From Balanoglossus misakiensis (lineage: Eukaryota; Hemichordata), in NCBI GenBank assembly GCA_040954595.2, contig CM082583.2, positions 1,488,001-1,552,000 of the forward strand: a DNA stretch of 64,000 nt, read 5' to 3'. The notes beneath the pieces were generated by a model. The model was given only the letters and a program-made list of their open reading frames with translations. It did not search any database and was not told the DNA's origin. This document shows, piece by piece, positions 45,053-55,900 of this stretch; the first letter of the stretch is position 1, and every line of letters begins with the position of its first letter. The position numbers and the translations under genes were made by a program.

Positions 45053-45900
45053 TACCTTAAACAATATAACTGTATTGCAAATATGGCAACTCTTCTAAGT
45101 TACATTGGAACACCTTCTCGCCACTGTTTGTGCCAAAATGGTGAATAAGCTTTCATTTTCAAGCCTTAACATAGGCACCCAAAACAAGACAACAGCATTG
45201 CAAATATGGCATTTTTTGTTCAACTCTTCTCATTTGCATAGTCCAAAATGGCCGCCAAACTCCTCTAACATGTAAATTTCCTATGGTCGTCTTAAATAGT
45301 GTGTAGTATCGCATTTGAAGGGTTTTCATCAATATGGGTACCTAAAACAATTTCAACGTGGTTGACATTGCAATGTTAGACAGCTGTTCTAATTTGCATA
45401 ATCTAGAATGGCCGACAAACTTCTCTAACATGTAAATTTACTATGGTTGTCTTTAATAGTGTGTAATATCGCATTTGCAGGGTTTTCATCAATATGGGTA
45501 CCTAAAACAATTTCAACGTCGTTGACATGGCAATATTAGACAGCTGTTCTAATTTGCATAATCCAAAATGGCCACCAAACTCTTCTTAAATGTAAATTTC
45601 CCTGTTTTGTCTTATATGGTGCCTAAAATCGCATTTGCAGGGTTTTCATCAATATGGGTAACTAAAACAATTTCAGCGTGGTTGACATGGCAATATTAGA
45701 CAACTGTTCTAATTTGCATAATCCAAAATGGCCGACAAACTTCTCTAACATGTAAATTTCCCTGGTTTGTCTTATATGGTGTGTAATATCGCATTTTCAC
45801 GGTTTTAATTAATATGGGTACCTAAAACAATTTCAACGTGGTTGACATGGCAATATTAGACAACTGTTCTAATTTGCATAATTCGAACACCTGCTGGATA
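45053..45900 (+). repeat. ~160-bp tandem array (AAAATGGCCGMC family)
   Basis: About five units. Each has 'TTTTCATCAATATGGGTACC', 'TAAAACAATTTCAACGTGGT', 'TTGACATGGCAATATTAGAC', 'GCTGTTCTAATTTGCATAAT', 'CNAAATGGCCGACAAAC' and 'ACATGTAAATTT'. Mirrored at 16660-17070 and duplicated at 47543-48070. Confidence 0.9.
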
Positions 45901-46460
45901 ATTTAATTTTTGCCCTTCTTGTCCCATGATTATATGTGTAATATCTCATTTTCAATGTGTTTACATGTATATATGCAGAATCCAATCTTATTTCTTAATC
46001 CGCACCACAGAACTGATGCAAGGTTTAGGACTGGAAATGTATGTGGCCATTGGCCGACACCCCGGGCGAGAGGTCTCCAATTATTTTCAGCACGTAGTGT
46101 GCTTCCCGGTTGATAACATCAATATGTGTAAATGCCAAAAACCCGACCTATTGTAATACCAGTCAAATTTTCTTTGTCATTTACCATTTTTCTCTTGCAT
46201 ATGAACGTTTTTCTTAAAGAGTACATACCCATATACATTTGTATGGGAGCACACATCCCCACCCCGTGCCAACGATAATTGGACAACTTTATTCTTCTTA
46301 TACTTCTTTTTAGTCTAAACATTCATATAGAGAAGGCAACATGTTCTTGAAGCTGCTGACTATGGAAATATGATGAAGTACATTTTCCTAGTTGTACATG
46401 TACAGTATGATAGGCCCAATGTACCAATTGGAGATGTGTGCCTTACAGGCAACATACATG
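45356..46460 (+). repeat. 1.1-kb segmental duplication, copy A
   Basis: Almost identical to 47543-48676. It covers part of the ~160-bp array and the following unique ~550 bases. Copy A lacks a ~30-base block present in copy B (after ATATGCAGAATCCA). Confidence 0.9.
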
Positions 46461-47543
46461 TAGCTCAGCATGGCCTGGTTAATCAATGTTGACGCAAAGG
46501 TTGACCCCACCAAACACTCAAAATTAATGGGCACGACACTGGCCACTAGCTCTGCATGGCCTGGTTAATCAATGTTGACGCAAAGGTTGACCCCACCAAA
46601 CACTCAAAATTGATGGGCACGACACTGGCCACTAGCTCTGCATGGCCTGGTTAATCAATGTTGACGCAAAGGTTGACCCCACCAAACACTCAAAATTGAT
46701 GGGCACGACACTGGTCACTAGCTCTGCATGGCCTGGTTAATCAATGTTGACGCAAAGGTTGACCCCACCAAACACTCAAAATAGATGGGCACGACAATGG
46801 CCACTAGCTCTGCATGGCCTGGTTAATCAATGTTGATGCAAAGGTTGACCCCACCAAACACTCAAAATTGATGGGCACGACACTGGCCACTAGCTCTGCA
46901 TGGCCTGGTTAATCAATGTTGACGCAAAGGTTGACCCCACCAAACACTCAAAATTGATGGGCACGACACTGGCCACTACAATGTAGCTCTGCATGGCCTG
47001 GTTAATCAATGTTGACGCAAAGGTTGACCCCACCAAACACTCAAAATTGATGGGCACGACACTGGCCACTAGCTCTGCATGGCCTGGTTAATCAATGTTG
47101 ACGCAAAGGTTGACCCCACCAAACACTCAAAATTGATGGGCACGACACTGGCCACTAGCTCTGCATGGCCTGGTTAATCAATGTTGACGCAAAGGTTGAC
47201 CCCACCAAACACTCAAAATTGATGGGCACGACACTGGCCACTAGCTCTGCATGGCCTGGTTAATCAATGTTGACGCAAAGGTTGACCCCACCAAACACTC
47301 AAAATTGATGGGCACGACACTGGCCACTAGCTCTGCATGGCCTGGTTAATCAAGGTTGACGCAAAGGTTGACCCCACCAAACACTCAAAATTGATGGGCA
47401 CGACACTGGCCACTAGCTCTGCATGGCCTGGCTAATCAAGGTTGACGCAAAGGTTGACCCCACCAAACACTCAAAATTGATGGGCACGCCACTGGCCCCT
47501 AGCTCTGCATGGCCTGGCTAATCAAGGTTGACGCAAAGGTTGA
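46461..47543 (+). repeat. 86-bp minisatellite, array 1 (~12.6 units)
   Basis: The unit begins AGCTCTGCATGGCCTGGTTA, contains GACGCAAAGGTTGACCCCAC and ends GGGCACGACACTGGCCACT. Units are very similar. One carries a 6-base insertion (ACAATGT near 46979). The last units switch to the GCTAATCAAGG variant and the array ends in mid-unit at GGTTGAC. Confidence 0.95.
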
Positions 47544-48676
47544 CGTGGTTGACATTGCAATGTTAGACAGCTGTTCTAATTTGCATAATCTAGAATGGCC
47601 GACAAACTTCTCTAACATGTAAATTTACTATGGTTGTCTTTAATAGTGTGTAATATCGCATTTGCAGGGTTTTCATCAATATGGGTACCTAAAACAATTT
47701 CAACGTCGTTGACATGGCAATATTAGACAGCTGTTCTAATTTGCATAATCCAAAATGGCCACCAAACTCTTCTTAAATGTAAATTTCCCTGTTTTGTCTT
47801 ATATGGTGCCTAAAATCGCATTTGCAGGGTTTTCATCAATATGGGTAACTAAAACAATTTCAGCGTGGTTGACATGGCAATATTAGACAACTGTTCTAAT
47901 TTGCATAATCCAAAATGGCCGACAAACTTCTCTAACATGTAAATTTCCCTGGTTTGTCTTATATGGTGTGTAATATCGCATTTTCACGGTTTTAATTAAT
48001 ATGGGTACCTAAAACAATTTCAACGTGGTTGACATGGCAATATTAGACAACTGTTCTAATTTGCATAATTCGAACACCTGCTGGATAATTTAATTTTTGC
48101 CCTTCTTGTCCCATGATTATATGTGTAATATCTCATTTTCAATGTGTTTACATGTATATATGCAGAATCCATTTCAAACTAAGTGGGCATATTGTAGCGC
48201 CAATCTTATTTCTTAATCCGCACCACAGAACTGATGCAAGGTTTAGGACTGGAAATGTATGTGGCCACTGGCCGACACCCCGGGCGAGAGGTCTCCAATT
48301 ATTTTCAGCACGTAGTGTGCTTCCCGGTTGATAACATCAATATGTGTAAATGCCAAAAACCCGACCTATTGTAATACCAGTCAAATTTTCTTTGTCATTT
48401 ACCATTTTCTCTTGCATATGAACGTTTTTCTTAAAGAGTACATACCCATATACATTTGTATGGGAGCACACATCCCCACCCCCTGCCAACAATAATTGGA
48501 CAACTTTATTCTTCTTATACTTCTTTTTAGTCTAAACATTCATATAGAGAAGGCAACATGTTCTTGAAGCTGCTGACTATGGAAATATGATGAAGTACAT
48601 TTTCCTAGTTGTACATGTACAGTATGATAGGCCCAATGTACCAATTGGAGATGTGTGCCTTACAGGCAACATACAT
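47543..48676 (+). repeat. 1.1-kb segmental duplication, copy B
   Basis: Second copy of 45356-46460. The left junction falls at GGTTGAC, shared by the minisatellite unit and by the GTGGTTGACATTGC start of the duplicated segment, suggesting a microhomology-mediated exchange. Confidence 0.9.
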
Positions 48677-50202
48677 GTAGCTCTGCATGGCCTGGTTAAT
48701 CAATGTTGACGCAAAGGTTGACCCCACCAAACACTCAAAATTGATGGGCACGACACTGGCCACTAGCTCTGCATGGCCTGGTTAATCAATGTTGACGCAA
48801 AGGTTGACCCCACCAAACACTCAAAATTGATGGGCACGACACTGGCCACTAGCTCTGCATGGCCTGGTTAATCAAGGTTGACGCAAAGGTTGACCCCACC
48901 AAACACTCAAAATTGATGGGCACGACACTGGCCACTAGCTCTGCATGGCCTGGTTAATCAAGGTTGACGCAAAGGTTGACCCCACCAAACACTCAAAATT
49001 GATGGGCACGACACTGGCCACTAGCTCTGCATGGCCTGGCTAATCAAGGTTGACGCAAAGGTTGACACCACCAAACACTCAAAATTGATGGGCACGACAC
49101 TGGCCACTAAGCTCTGGCCTGGCTAATCAAGGTTGACGCAAGGGTTGACCCCACCAAACACTCATAATTGATGGGCACGACACTGGCCACTAGCTCTGGC
49201 CTGGCTAATCAAGGTTGACGCAAGGGTTGACCCCACCAAACACTCAAAATTGATGGGCACGACACTGGCCACTAGCTCTGGCCTGGCTAATCAATGTTGA
49301 CGCAAGGGTTGACCCCACCAAACACTCAAAATTGATGGGCACGACACTGGCCACTAGCTCTGGCCTGGCTAATCCAGGTTGACGCAAGGGTTGACCCCAC
49401 CAAACACTCAAAATTAATGGGCGCGACACTGGCCACTAAGCTCTGGCCTGGCTAATCAAGGTTGACACAAGGGTTGACCCCACCAAACACTCAAAATTGA
49501 TGGGCACGACACTGGCCACTAAGCTCTGGCCTGGTTAATCAATGTTGACGCAAAGGTTGACCCCACCAAACACTCAAAATTAATGGGAACGACACTGGCC
49601 ACTAGCTCTGCATGGCCTGGTTTATCAATGTTGACGCAAAGGTTGACCCCACCAAACACTCAAAATTAATGGGCACGACACTGGCCACTAGCTCTGCATG
49701 GCCTGGTTAATCAATGTTGACGCAAAGGTTGACCCCACCAAACACTCAAAATTAATGGGCACGACACTGGCCACTAGCTCTGCATGGCCTGGTTAATCAA
49801 TGTTGACGCAAAGGTTGACCCCACCAAACACTCAAAATTAATGGGCACGACACTGGCCACTAGCTCTGCATGGCATGGTTAATCAATGTTGACGCAAAGG
49901 TTGACCCCACCAAACACTCAAAATTAATGGGCACGACACTGGCCACTAGCTCTGCATGGCCTGGTTAATCAATGTTGACGCAAAGGTTGACCCCACCAAA
50001 CACTCAAAATTAATGGGCACGACACTGGCCACTAGCTCTGCATGGCCTGGTTAATCAATGTTGACGCAAAGGTTGACCCCACCAAACACTCAAAATTAAT
50101 GGGCACGACACTGGCCACTAGCTCTGCATGGCCTGGTTAATCAATGTTGACGCAAAGGTTGACCCCACCAAACACTCAAAATTAATGGGCACGACACTGG
50201 CC
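48677..50202 (+). repeat. 86-bp minisatellite, array 2 (~18 units)
   Basis: Same unit as array 1. A central block (about 49090-49540) consists of a shorter variant (AGCTCTGGCCTGGCTAATCA and AAGGGTTGACC) flanked by long-form units. The last eight units share the ATTAATGGG variant, showing local homogenisation. It ends at ACTACATG where an LTR fragment begins. Confidence 0.95.
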
Positions 50203-50509
50203 ACTACATGTATTTGTGATATTTTACATGGTTAACCACGCCTTGAGAAAGGTAATTATAAGAGAACTTTGTTTCCAAAGTTAGGGGAGAATAATCTAAC
50301 GGGAGATGGGAGTACCTCAGGCTACTGAGCTCGTTCCCTTCCTCATGTACTTTACTGGGCGTATTTGATGTACTATAATAATTCCGGACAATAAATGAAC
50401 GTAAATCAGATACGTTTCTCCGTGGATCACGGTTCTCGTCAGAGCCCGTTACCTCATCGCTACAGATTCCCTGATGCATGAACAATCATGAGAAACCAGC
50501 GGTAATACA
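50203..50509 (+). mobile_element. LTR fragment of the gag-only element's family
   Basis: Similar to the 3' ~305 bases of the 527-bp LTRs at 59826-60352 and 62294-62820, from TATTTGTGATATTTTACAT through CCGTGATNCA-like blocks to GAGAAACCAGCGGTAATACA, with scattered substitutions. An older, truncated solo LTR; its left part was lost at the minisatellite. Confidence 0.85.
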
Positions 50510-50510
50510 A

Positions 50511-51051
50511 GTGTCACGATTGAGTTTTAACGGTCATAGATCTTGTTTATGATTACGTAAGAAGTCATTCACTTATATGGTTTTAGTCCAGTATTGACAT
50601 TGGTACTTGACCCAGAGTAAACAAGATTGTGTAATTGATACATGTCAGAACGAGATAGAGATATCACGCGCTAAGTTCATGTTTAAGAAATATCAAGATG
50701 ACGTGTTCCTTTTATGACTTAATACTTGACTAACGTATTAATAAGGTGTGGTGAAATTTGAGATCACACATTTATCACCGGAGATCCGTGATGGGAGTCA
50801 ACGAGCATGGATCGAGTCGTGTAATTCTTACGTGTGACCAGTAATAAACCAGAACTTTGTGTTACTCGGAAAACTTCTTGCAAGTCTCTGTCTACGAAAG
50901 GTTTACGATCTGCCGGGTACCTCTCTCGGACTTTATGAATATGTTGGGTGGAGAAGGAGATGGAGAGAATGTACGCCGTCAGCTTTCGGACGTGGCTGAT
51001 TCCCCACAGAAGCCGATGAGGTAAACGTCCGGAGGACGACCGGCCGTAACA
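50511..51051 (+). mobile_element. Candidate solo LTR (~541 bp)
   Basis: Begins (G)TGTCACGATTGAG and ends CCGGCCGTAACA, giving TG...CA ends with TGTNACG inverted tips. It is flanked by ACAA on both sides (50507-50510 and 51052-51055), and a possible polyadenylation signal lies in CAGTAATAAACC. The left flank is the end of the older LTR fragment. No second copy exists in this window, so the call rests on ends and flanks only. Confidence 0.4.
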
Positions 51052-51084
51052 ACAAACTGCATGAATTAAAGTTCAACAATCCTT

Positions 51085-51270
51085 AGAAGACAGGAACGTC
51101 AGAGGTTGAATCTTGATGGGAAAAGGCGAGGTATCGCTGGTTATCATTGGCGTACTGATGAAATTGTAGGATGTGGGGACGAATCGGTTTACTATAAAGT
51201 GGGGCTATATAAATGGTGAACAACAGAGGGGCAGTGGCACCCCGTATACGAGAGGTGACTGTTTCTGCTC
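51085..51270 (-). pseudogene. LINE reverse transcriptase fragment
   Basis: On the minus strand the frame at 51083-51298 reads LLFTIYIAPL, then ILQFHQYANDNQRYLAF. This is a decayed version of the RT block around the catalytic Y-A-D-D motif (here YAND) of CR1/L2-type LINEs. Only ~60 residues remain, and the second catalytic Asp-Asp pair is damaged. Confidence 0.6.
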
Positions 51271-52090
51271 TAGAGTGCCGGGGCTTCAGCTGAGCCATGC
51301 CGTAGGAAACCCGACGTGATTACCGTTGTTAACTTACGCCAGTCTGTGTCCTATATATAGTGCCGGGGCATCAGCCATGCCAGGTCGAAGGAAATGTGAG
51401 TAGATCAACGTGGTCTTTGTACGCGTGTTTCCGCTCTAGAGTGCCAGGGCTTTAGCCAAGCCATGCCGTAGGAAATCTGACTTGATCAACGTTGCTAACG
51501 AACGCTAGTGTCTGTCATAGTGTGCAGGGGTTTTAGTCGAGCCAAGCCGTAGGAGATCAGACTTGATCAACGTGGTCTCTGTACGCGTGTTTCTGCTCTA
51601 GAGTGTCGGGGCTTTATCCAAGCCATGCCGTAGAAAATCTGACTTGATCACCGTTGCTAACGTACGCTAGTGTCTGTCATATTGTGACGGACATTAGAGA
51701 GATTAAGATAGCATACGTAGCGAGAACGTAACGTAGAACACCGATCGCGTTCCGTTTACGTTACGTGTTGTGAAAAAAGTGATTAAGACGGCAACGTGAC
51801 CTTTGACACGTCATGACGCGAATCTTCGTAAAAATGTATCTAATTGGCGGTGACTTTTTTTATTATCCAATCATCGCTATCGTTACTGCATCGTTTTGTT
51901 GCGTCAAAGTTTGTAAACCGCAATGTATAATTGTAGTTTCTATGCTAACGTACGCTAGTGTCTGTCATATTGTGACGGAGATTTAGCCGAGCCAGGCCGT
52001 AGAAAAATCGACTTGTTCATCATTACCAGTGTGCAACTGTTTCTGCTCTAGAGTGTCAGGGTTTTAGCCGACTTATGCTGTAGGAAATCT
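51240..52090 (+). repeat. ~85-90-bp tandem repeats with a dimeric pattern
   Basis: Two alternating variants share 'GGGCTTTAGCCAAGCCATGC', 'CGTAGGAAATCTGACTTGAT' and 'CAACGT'. One is preceded by TGTTTCTGCTCTAGAGTG, the other by GCTAGTGTCTGTCATAGTG. Seven or eight units are visible, interrupted by 51692-51943. Confidence 0.8.
51692..51943. repeat. ~250-bp insert bracketed by a 36-bp direct repeat
   Basis: CTAACGTACGCTAGTGTCTG plus TCATATTGTGACGG stands at 51658-51691 and again at 51944-51979. The insert contains a mirrored ACGTAACGT / ACGTTACGT pair. It could be an insertion followed by local duplication, or a deviant array unit. Confidence 0.5.
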
Positions 52091-52177
52091 GAGTTGATGA
52101 ACGGGAATTTAATGTTAGAAAACCCGTGTGGAAAGTATCTCTACCCGTTTGAAACTAAGAAAAGAAGTTATTCTTAT

Positions 52178-52690
52178 TGTAATCGTGCGGTTGTCGGGAC
52201 AAATATGGGTCCGGTTATTTTCCCCAACACGATCATAGAGGACTTTCACTGACAAAATGGCGACGATACCGTTCTCGGTCAACAGGTTCCGACTGCAAAT
52301 CAACGGGTATCACCTGTAATACTTCTTGTAGTTTCTATGCCCAAAACACAGGGAAGAGGACGTCTGGGTAGGTGGACCTTCCTTTGATGGGAACTCTTTG
52401 AGAGGACTTCCACTAAACAGGAGGAATAACTCACACAACACGGAGTCGTAGTACGTACGTCTTTTTTTTATATGCCCGATCGCCCCGAAGAGAGAGCAAA
52501 CTAATGTACAGAGCTTCCCGCCTAAAATTGCAACATTACCATAGGTCCTACGTGACGTAACTAGGCAACGAACAGAATAGGTACAATGAAACTACATACA
52601 ACTAGAAGTACATGGCAACCCCATTTGTAAAAGTACTAGGAATACAGCCTGTTTTACTGTCTACAGATGACGTTCAATGTCTCTGTCACA
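52178..52690 (-). repeat. 3' LTR of the gypsy element (513 bp)
   Basis: In element sense it begins TGTGACAGAGACATTG and ends GCACGATTACA. The partner LTR (59336-62845) differs visibly only near 52239, 52245, 52370 and 52445. It contains the YY1-like AAAATGGCGACG. Confidence 0.95.
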
Positions 52691-52710
52691 TACCCCCCCC
52701 CCCCTGGCCA
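52691..52710 (-). promoter_or_regulatory. Polypurine tract of the gypsy element
   Basis: In element sense, CCAGG followed by a run of ~12 G and TA sits directly before the 3' LTR. It is the expected primer site for plus-strand DNA synthesis. Confidence 0.85.
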
Positions 52711-52930
52711 AGGCCTCCAACTCTCCCGAGGGAGAGCCTGACAGCCTCAGTAAACGTCCAAAAGTCAAAAGCTTGAACAATCAAACACCCAGAACATAGA
52801 AAACAATTCAATGACTGGTTCATAGGAAATCCATCTTGAATAACTGCAGAATGCAATTCAAAGCATGCAAAAACATGAACGTCCGCTTTGAACACCTATC
52901 CATATTTCCTGTTCTTAAATGTCCTCACTT

Positions 52931-55900
52931 TTACGGTCCACTCAGCACGCTGGTCCATCCGTATCGCTGTGTTGGACGACGCTCCCTCCTTGGGTACTTC
53001 TTCAACCCACCATTGGCTTCCGGTTTGGTTGGCTCTTCAGGCATAGGTCCTGTTGACACATCTTCTTGCTCACATTCCAGCTCCTCCACCCAAGTGGTCT
53101 GCAACTGCTCTCTTGCTTCATCTACTTCCTCCATGCCACATATATTTTCATCCACTGACCATACATCCGAGGGATCCACCTTCAAACCCGAAGGTCCTAC
53201 TTCAGCAAATGGGTCGACATGGTCATTTGTCGCAGTAGATACCTCCTGCTTTCTTGGTAGCATTTTATCTTCCCCTAACACTGGTTGTATGACATCATCT
53301 GGTCTATTCAGGAATGTCTCCTCCTTGTTAGCAAACTTCACTTTTGGTAGCCATCCGTGAATTTGTGGGCCAGTGTAGGCCTTCAACTTTTCGAAGTGGA
53401 CTACCTTGAATTTCGACTTCGGTGTTTGCTGGATACGGTACACTAGGTCAGACAATTTCGACACCACCATATATGGACCCTCGTATGCTGCTTGTAGTTT
53501 TGGACTTGCTCCTTTTCTTCGTCTTTCCTCCCGCAACCACACAAAATCACCCGGCCGATAACTTTTCTTTACAGCATTCCGGTCATAGTAGCGCTTCTGT
53601 CTCCTTGCACTCCACTTCAGTTTATCTCTGGCATGGGAATGAGCCTCCTGCATCCTTTGTCGTAGTTTAAGGGCATAGTCGGTTTTCATCTCCTCGCTTT
53701 CCTCTGGAATTGTAATGTCGAACATCAGGTCCACCGGCAAGGTGATCTCTCGGCCAAGCATCAAGAAGTTTGGGGTCTCTCCAGTCGAAGCATGGACTGA
53801 TGTGCGATATGCCATGGTTGCCATGGACAATTGTTCATCCCAGTCCTTCTGATGTTCAATTGGATCCATCAACATCTTGATGGTAGTGACCAAATTCTTA
53901 TTGTAACGTTCTATCATTCCGTTGCTCTGAGGATGCCTTGGAGTGGTAAAGGTTTTGTCAATCTCCATTAATTGACATACCTCTGCAAACACTGTTGACA
54001 CGAAATTACGTCCTCGGTCACTATGAACCTCATATGGCAACCCGAACCTACAAAAATATTCGTCCACCAGAACTTTGGCAATAGTGGTGGCTTCCTCATT
54101 CGGAATGGCAAATGCTTCAATCCACTTCGTAAAATAATCCCCAACAACAAGGATCTTACGGTTGCCATTATGCGTCTCTGTGAATGGTCCAACTACGTCC
54201 AACGCAATACGTTCCATTGGGCCACCGACAACATAGATCTTCATGGGTGCCTTCGCCTTCCTACCAGGCAATTTATTTCGTGCACAAGTATTGCATGTTC
54301 TCAGCCATGCTCTCACATCCATGGTCATACCCCACCAATAATAGCGCAGTCGGAGTTTACTGACTGTTTTATCAAGTCCAAGGTGGCCACCAGTTCTAGT
54401 CGCATGGAGACTTTTGATGACAGCATCACGATAGACTCTGGGCAGTATCAATTGCCAACGTTTGTAAGTACCATCAGTCGACTCCCAAAGACGATATAAC
54501 AAACCTTGGTGGACCACCATTTGATCATACATGGACCAATAACTTTTTGTTGCAGGTGAGTGGTGTGAAATGTTGTCCCAATCAGGACGAACATCAGATC
54601 GTTCCTTGGCTTGCAGTATGACAGATACATCAGGATCAGCCTGTTGCGACTTCCGTATTTCATCCGCCGTCCAAACTGGATAAAAGGACAAACCTTCTAC
54701 ACTATTTATGTTTCGCTCCTCATCGTGACCGGTGTCAACACATTCTCTAACTACATCGTATGGAGTTGAATTAGGGTCGGTTTGAACTGATCTGTCTTCA
54801 GTTTTTGTAACTGATAGGTTAGGGACAACAACTTGAGAGGTAAATACCTCAGCATTGGCGTTCAGAGATGAACCTGTCATGGTCACTGGTATTTTGGCCA
54901 CCGCACACTGACCTACATGGTCACAACCGTGCCTCAGACCACATTGTTTACAGTCATTGGCCGGACACCTAGAAAGGGCATCTGCATTTAAATGTTTGGT
55001 GCCCATTCGGTGCACCACATTATAATCAAACTGGCCTAAGGTTTCCAGCCATCGGGCAATTTGTCCCTCAGGGGTCTTGAAATTTAGAAGCCAAGTTAAG
55101 GCTGCATGGTCTGTTCTCAAAGTAAAACGCCGCCCAAGCAAGTAATGCCTGAAATACTTAACATAATAGACAACAGCAAGTAGTTCCCTTCGAGTTACAC
55201 AATAGGCTCTCTCGGCCTTCGTCAGCACACGTCCGGCATAACTGACTGGTTTCTCCTCCCCTTCCTGAACCTGACTGAGAACAGCACCAATGCCCTGACC
55301 ACTGGCATCAGTGTCTAATATAAATTCTCCATGTTCAGATGGGAACGCTAACACAGGTGCACTCATCAACTTCTCTTTCAATTTGCAGAATGCTTCTTGA
55401 CAGGCCACTGACCAGATGAACATAGCATTCTTTTTTGTGAGATCATGAAGAGGTTTTGCAATGTCTGCGTACCCCTCAATAAAACGTCTATAGTAGGAGG
55501 TTAGTCCAACAAAGCTGCGTACTTCTGTGACACTTTCTGGCACAGGCCAATTCTTAATTATCTTAATCTTCTCCGGGTCTGTAGCAACCCCTTTTCTCGA
55601 CACCCTATGTCCAAGAAATTCCACATCCAACGCAAACAGAACACATTTACTGGGTTTCAGTTTGAGATCAGCTTCTCTCAGGCGATCAAAAACTTGACAA
55701 AGCCGCTGCAATTCCTCATCAAAGGACCGCCCGAAAACAATTATATCATCCAAGTATAAAAGTAAAATCTCCCATTGCATTCCCGAAAAGATTTTCTCCA
55801 TCAATCTCTCAAATATACTTGGACCATTGCACAGACCAAATGGAAGCAAATTCCAGTGGAACAGACCATTTCTTGTTACAAAAGCTGTTTTCTCTTTGGA

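Larger units (their letters stand above)
36110..46460 (-). repeat. Right arm of the giant inverted duplication
   Basis: Mirror of 15955-29830 (anchor pairs are listed there). Insertions present only here: 39337-40709 and the hairpin at 43240-43380. The arm is shorter than the left one mainly because it lacks the 2.6-kb insertion and part of 20.2-21.5 kb. Confidence 0.75.

Noticed and set aside
15955-46460. A Polinton/Maverick giant transposon as explanation for the long inverted repeat
   Set aside because: No protein-primed DNA polymerase, integrase, ATPase or capsid frames are visible, and the arms are far longer than Polinton TIRs.
46461-50202. CRISPR-like array
   Set aside because: The 86-bp units are contiguous without unique spacers; this is a eukaryotic minisatellite.
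52836-54499. Plus-strand frames of 158-174 codons opposite pol
   Set aside because: Shadows of the Pol frame; no domain and no independent context.
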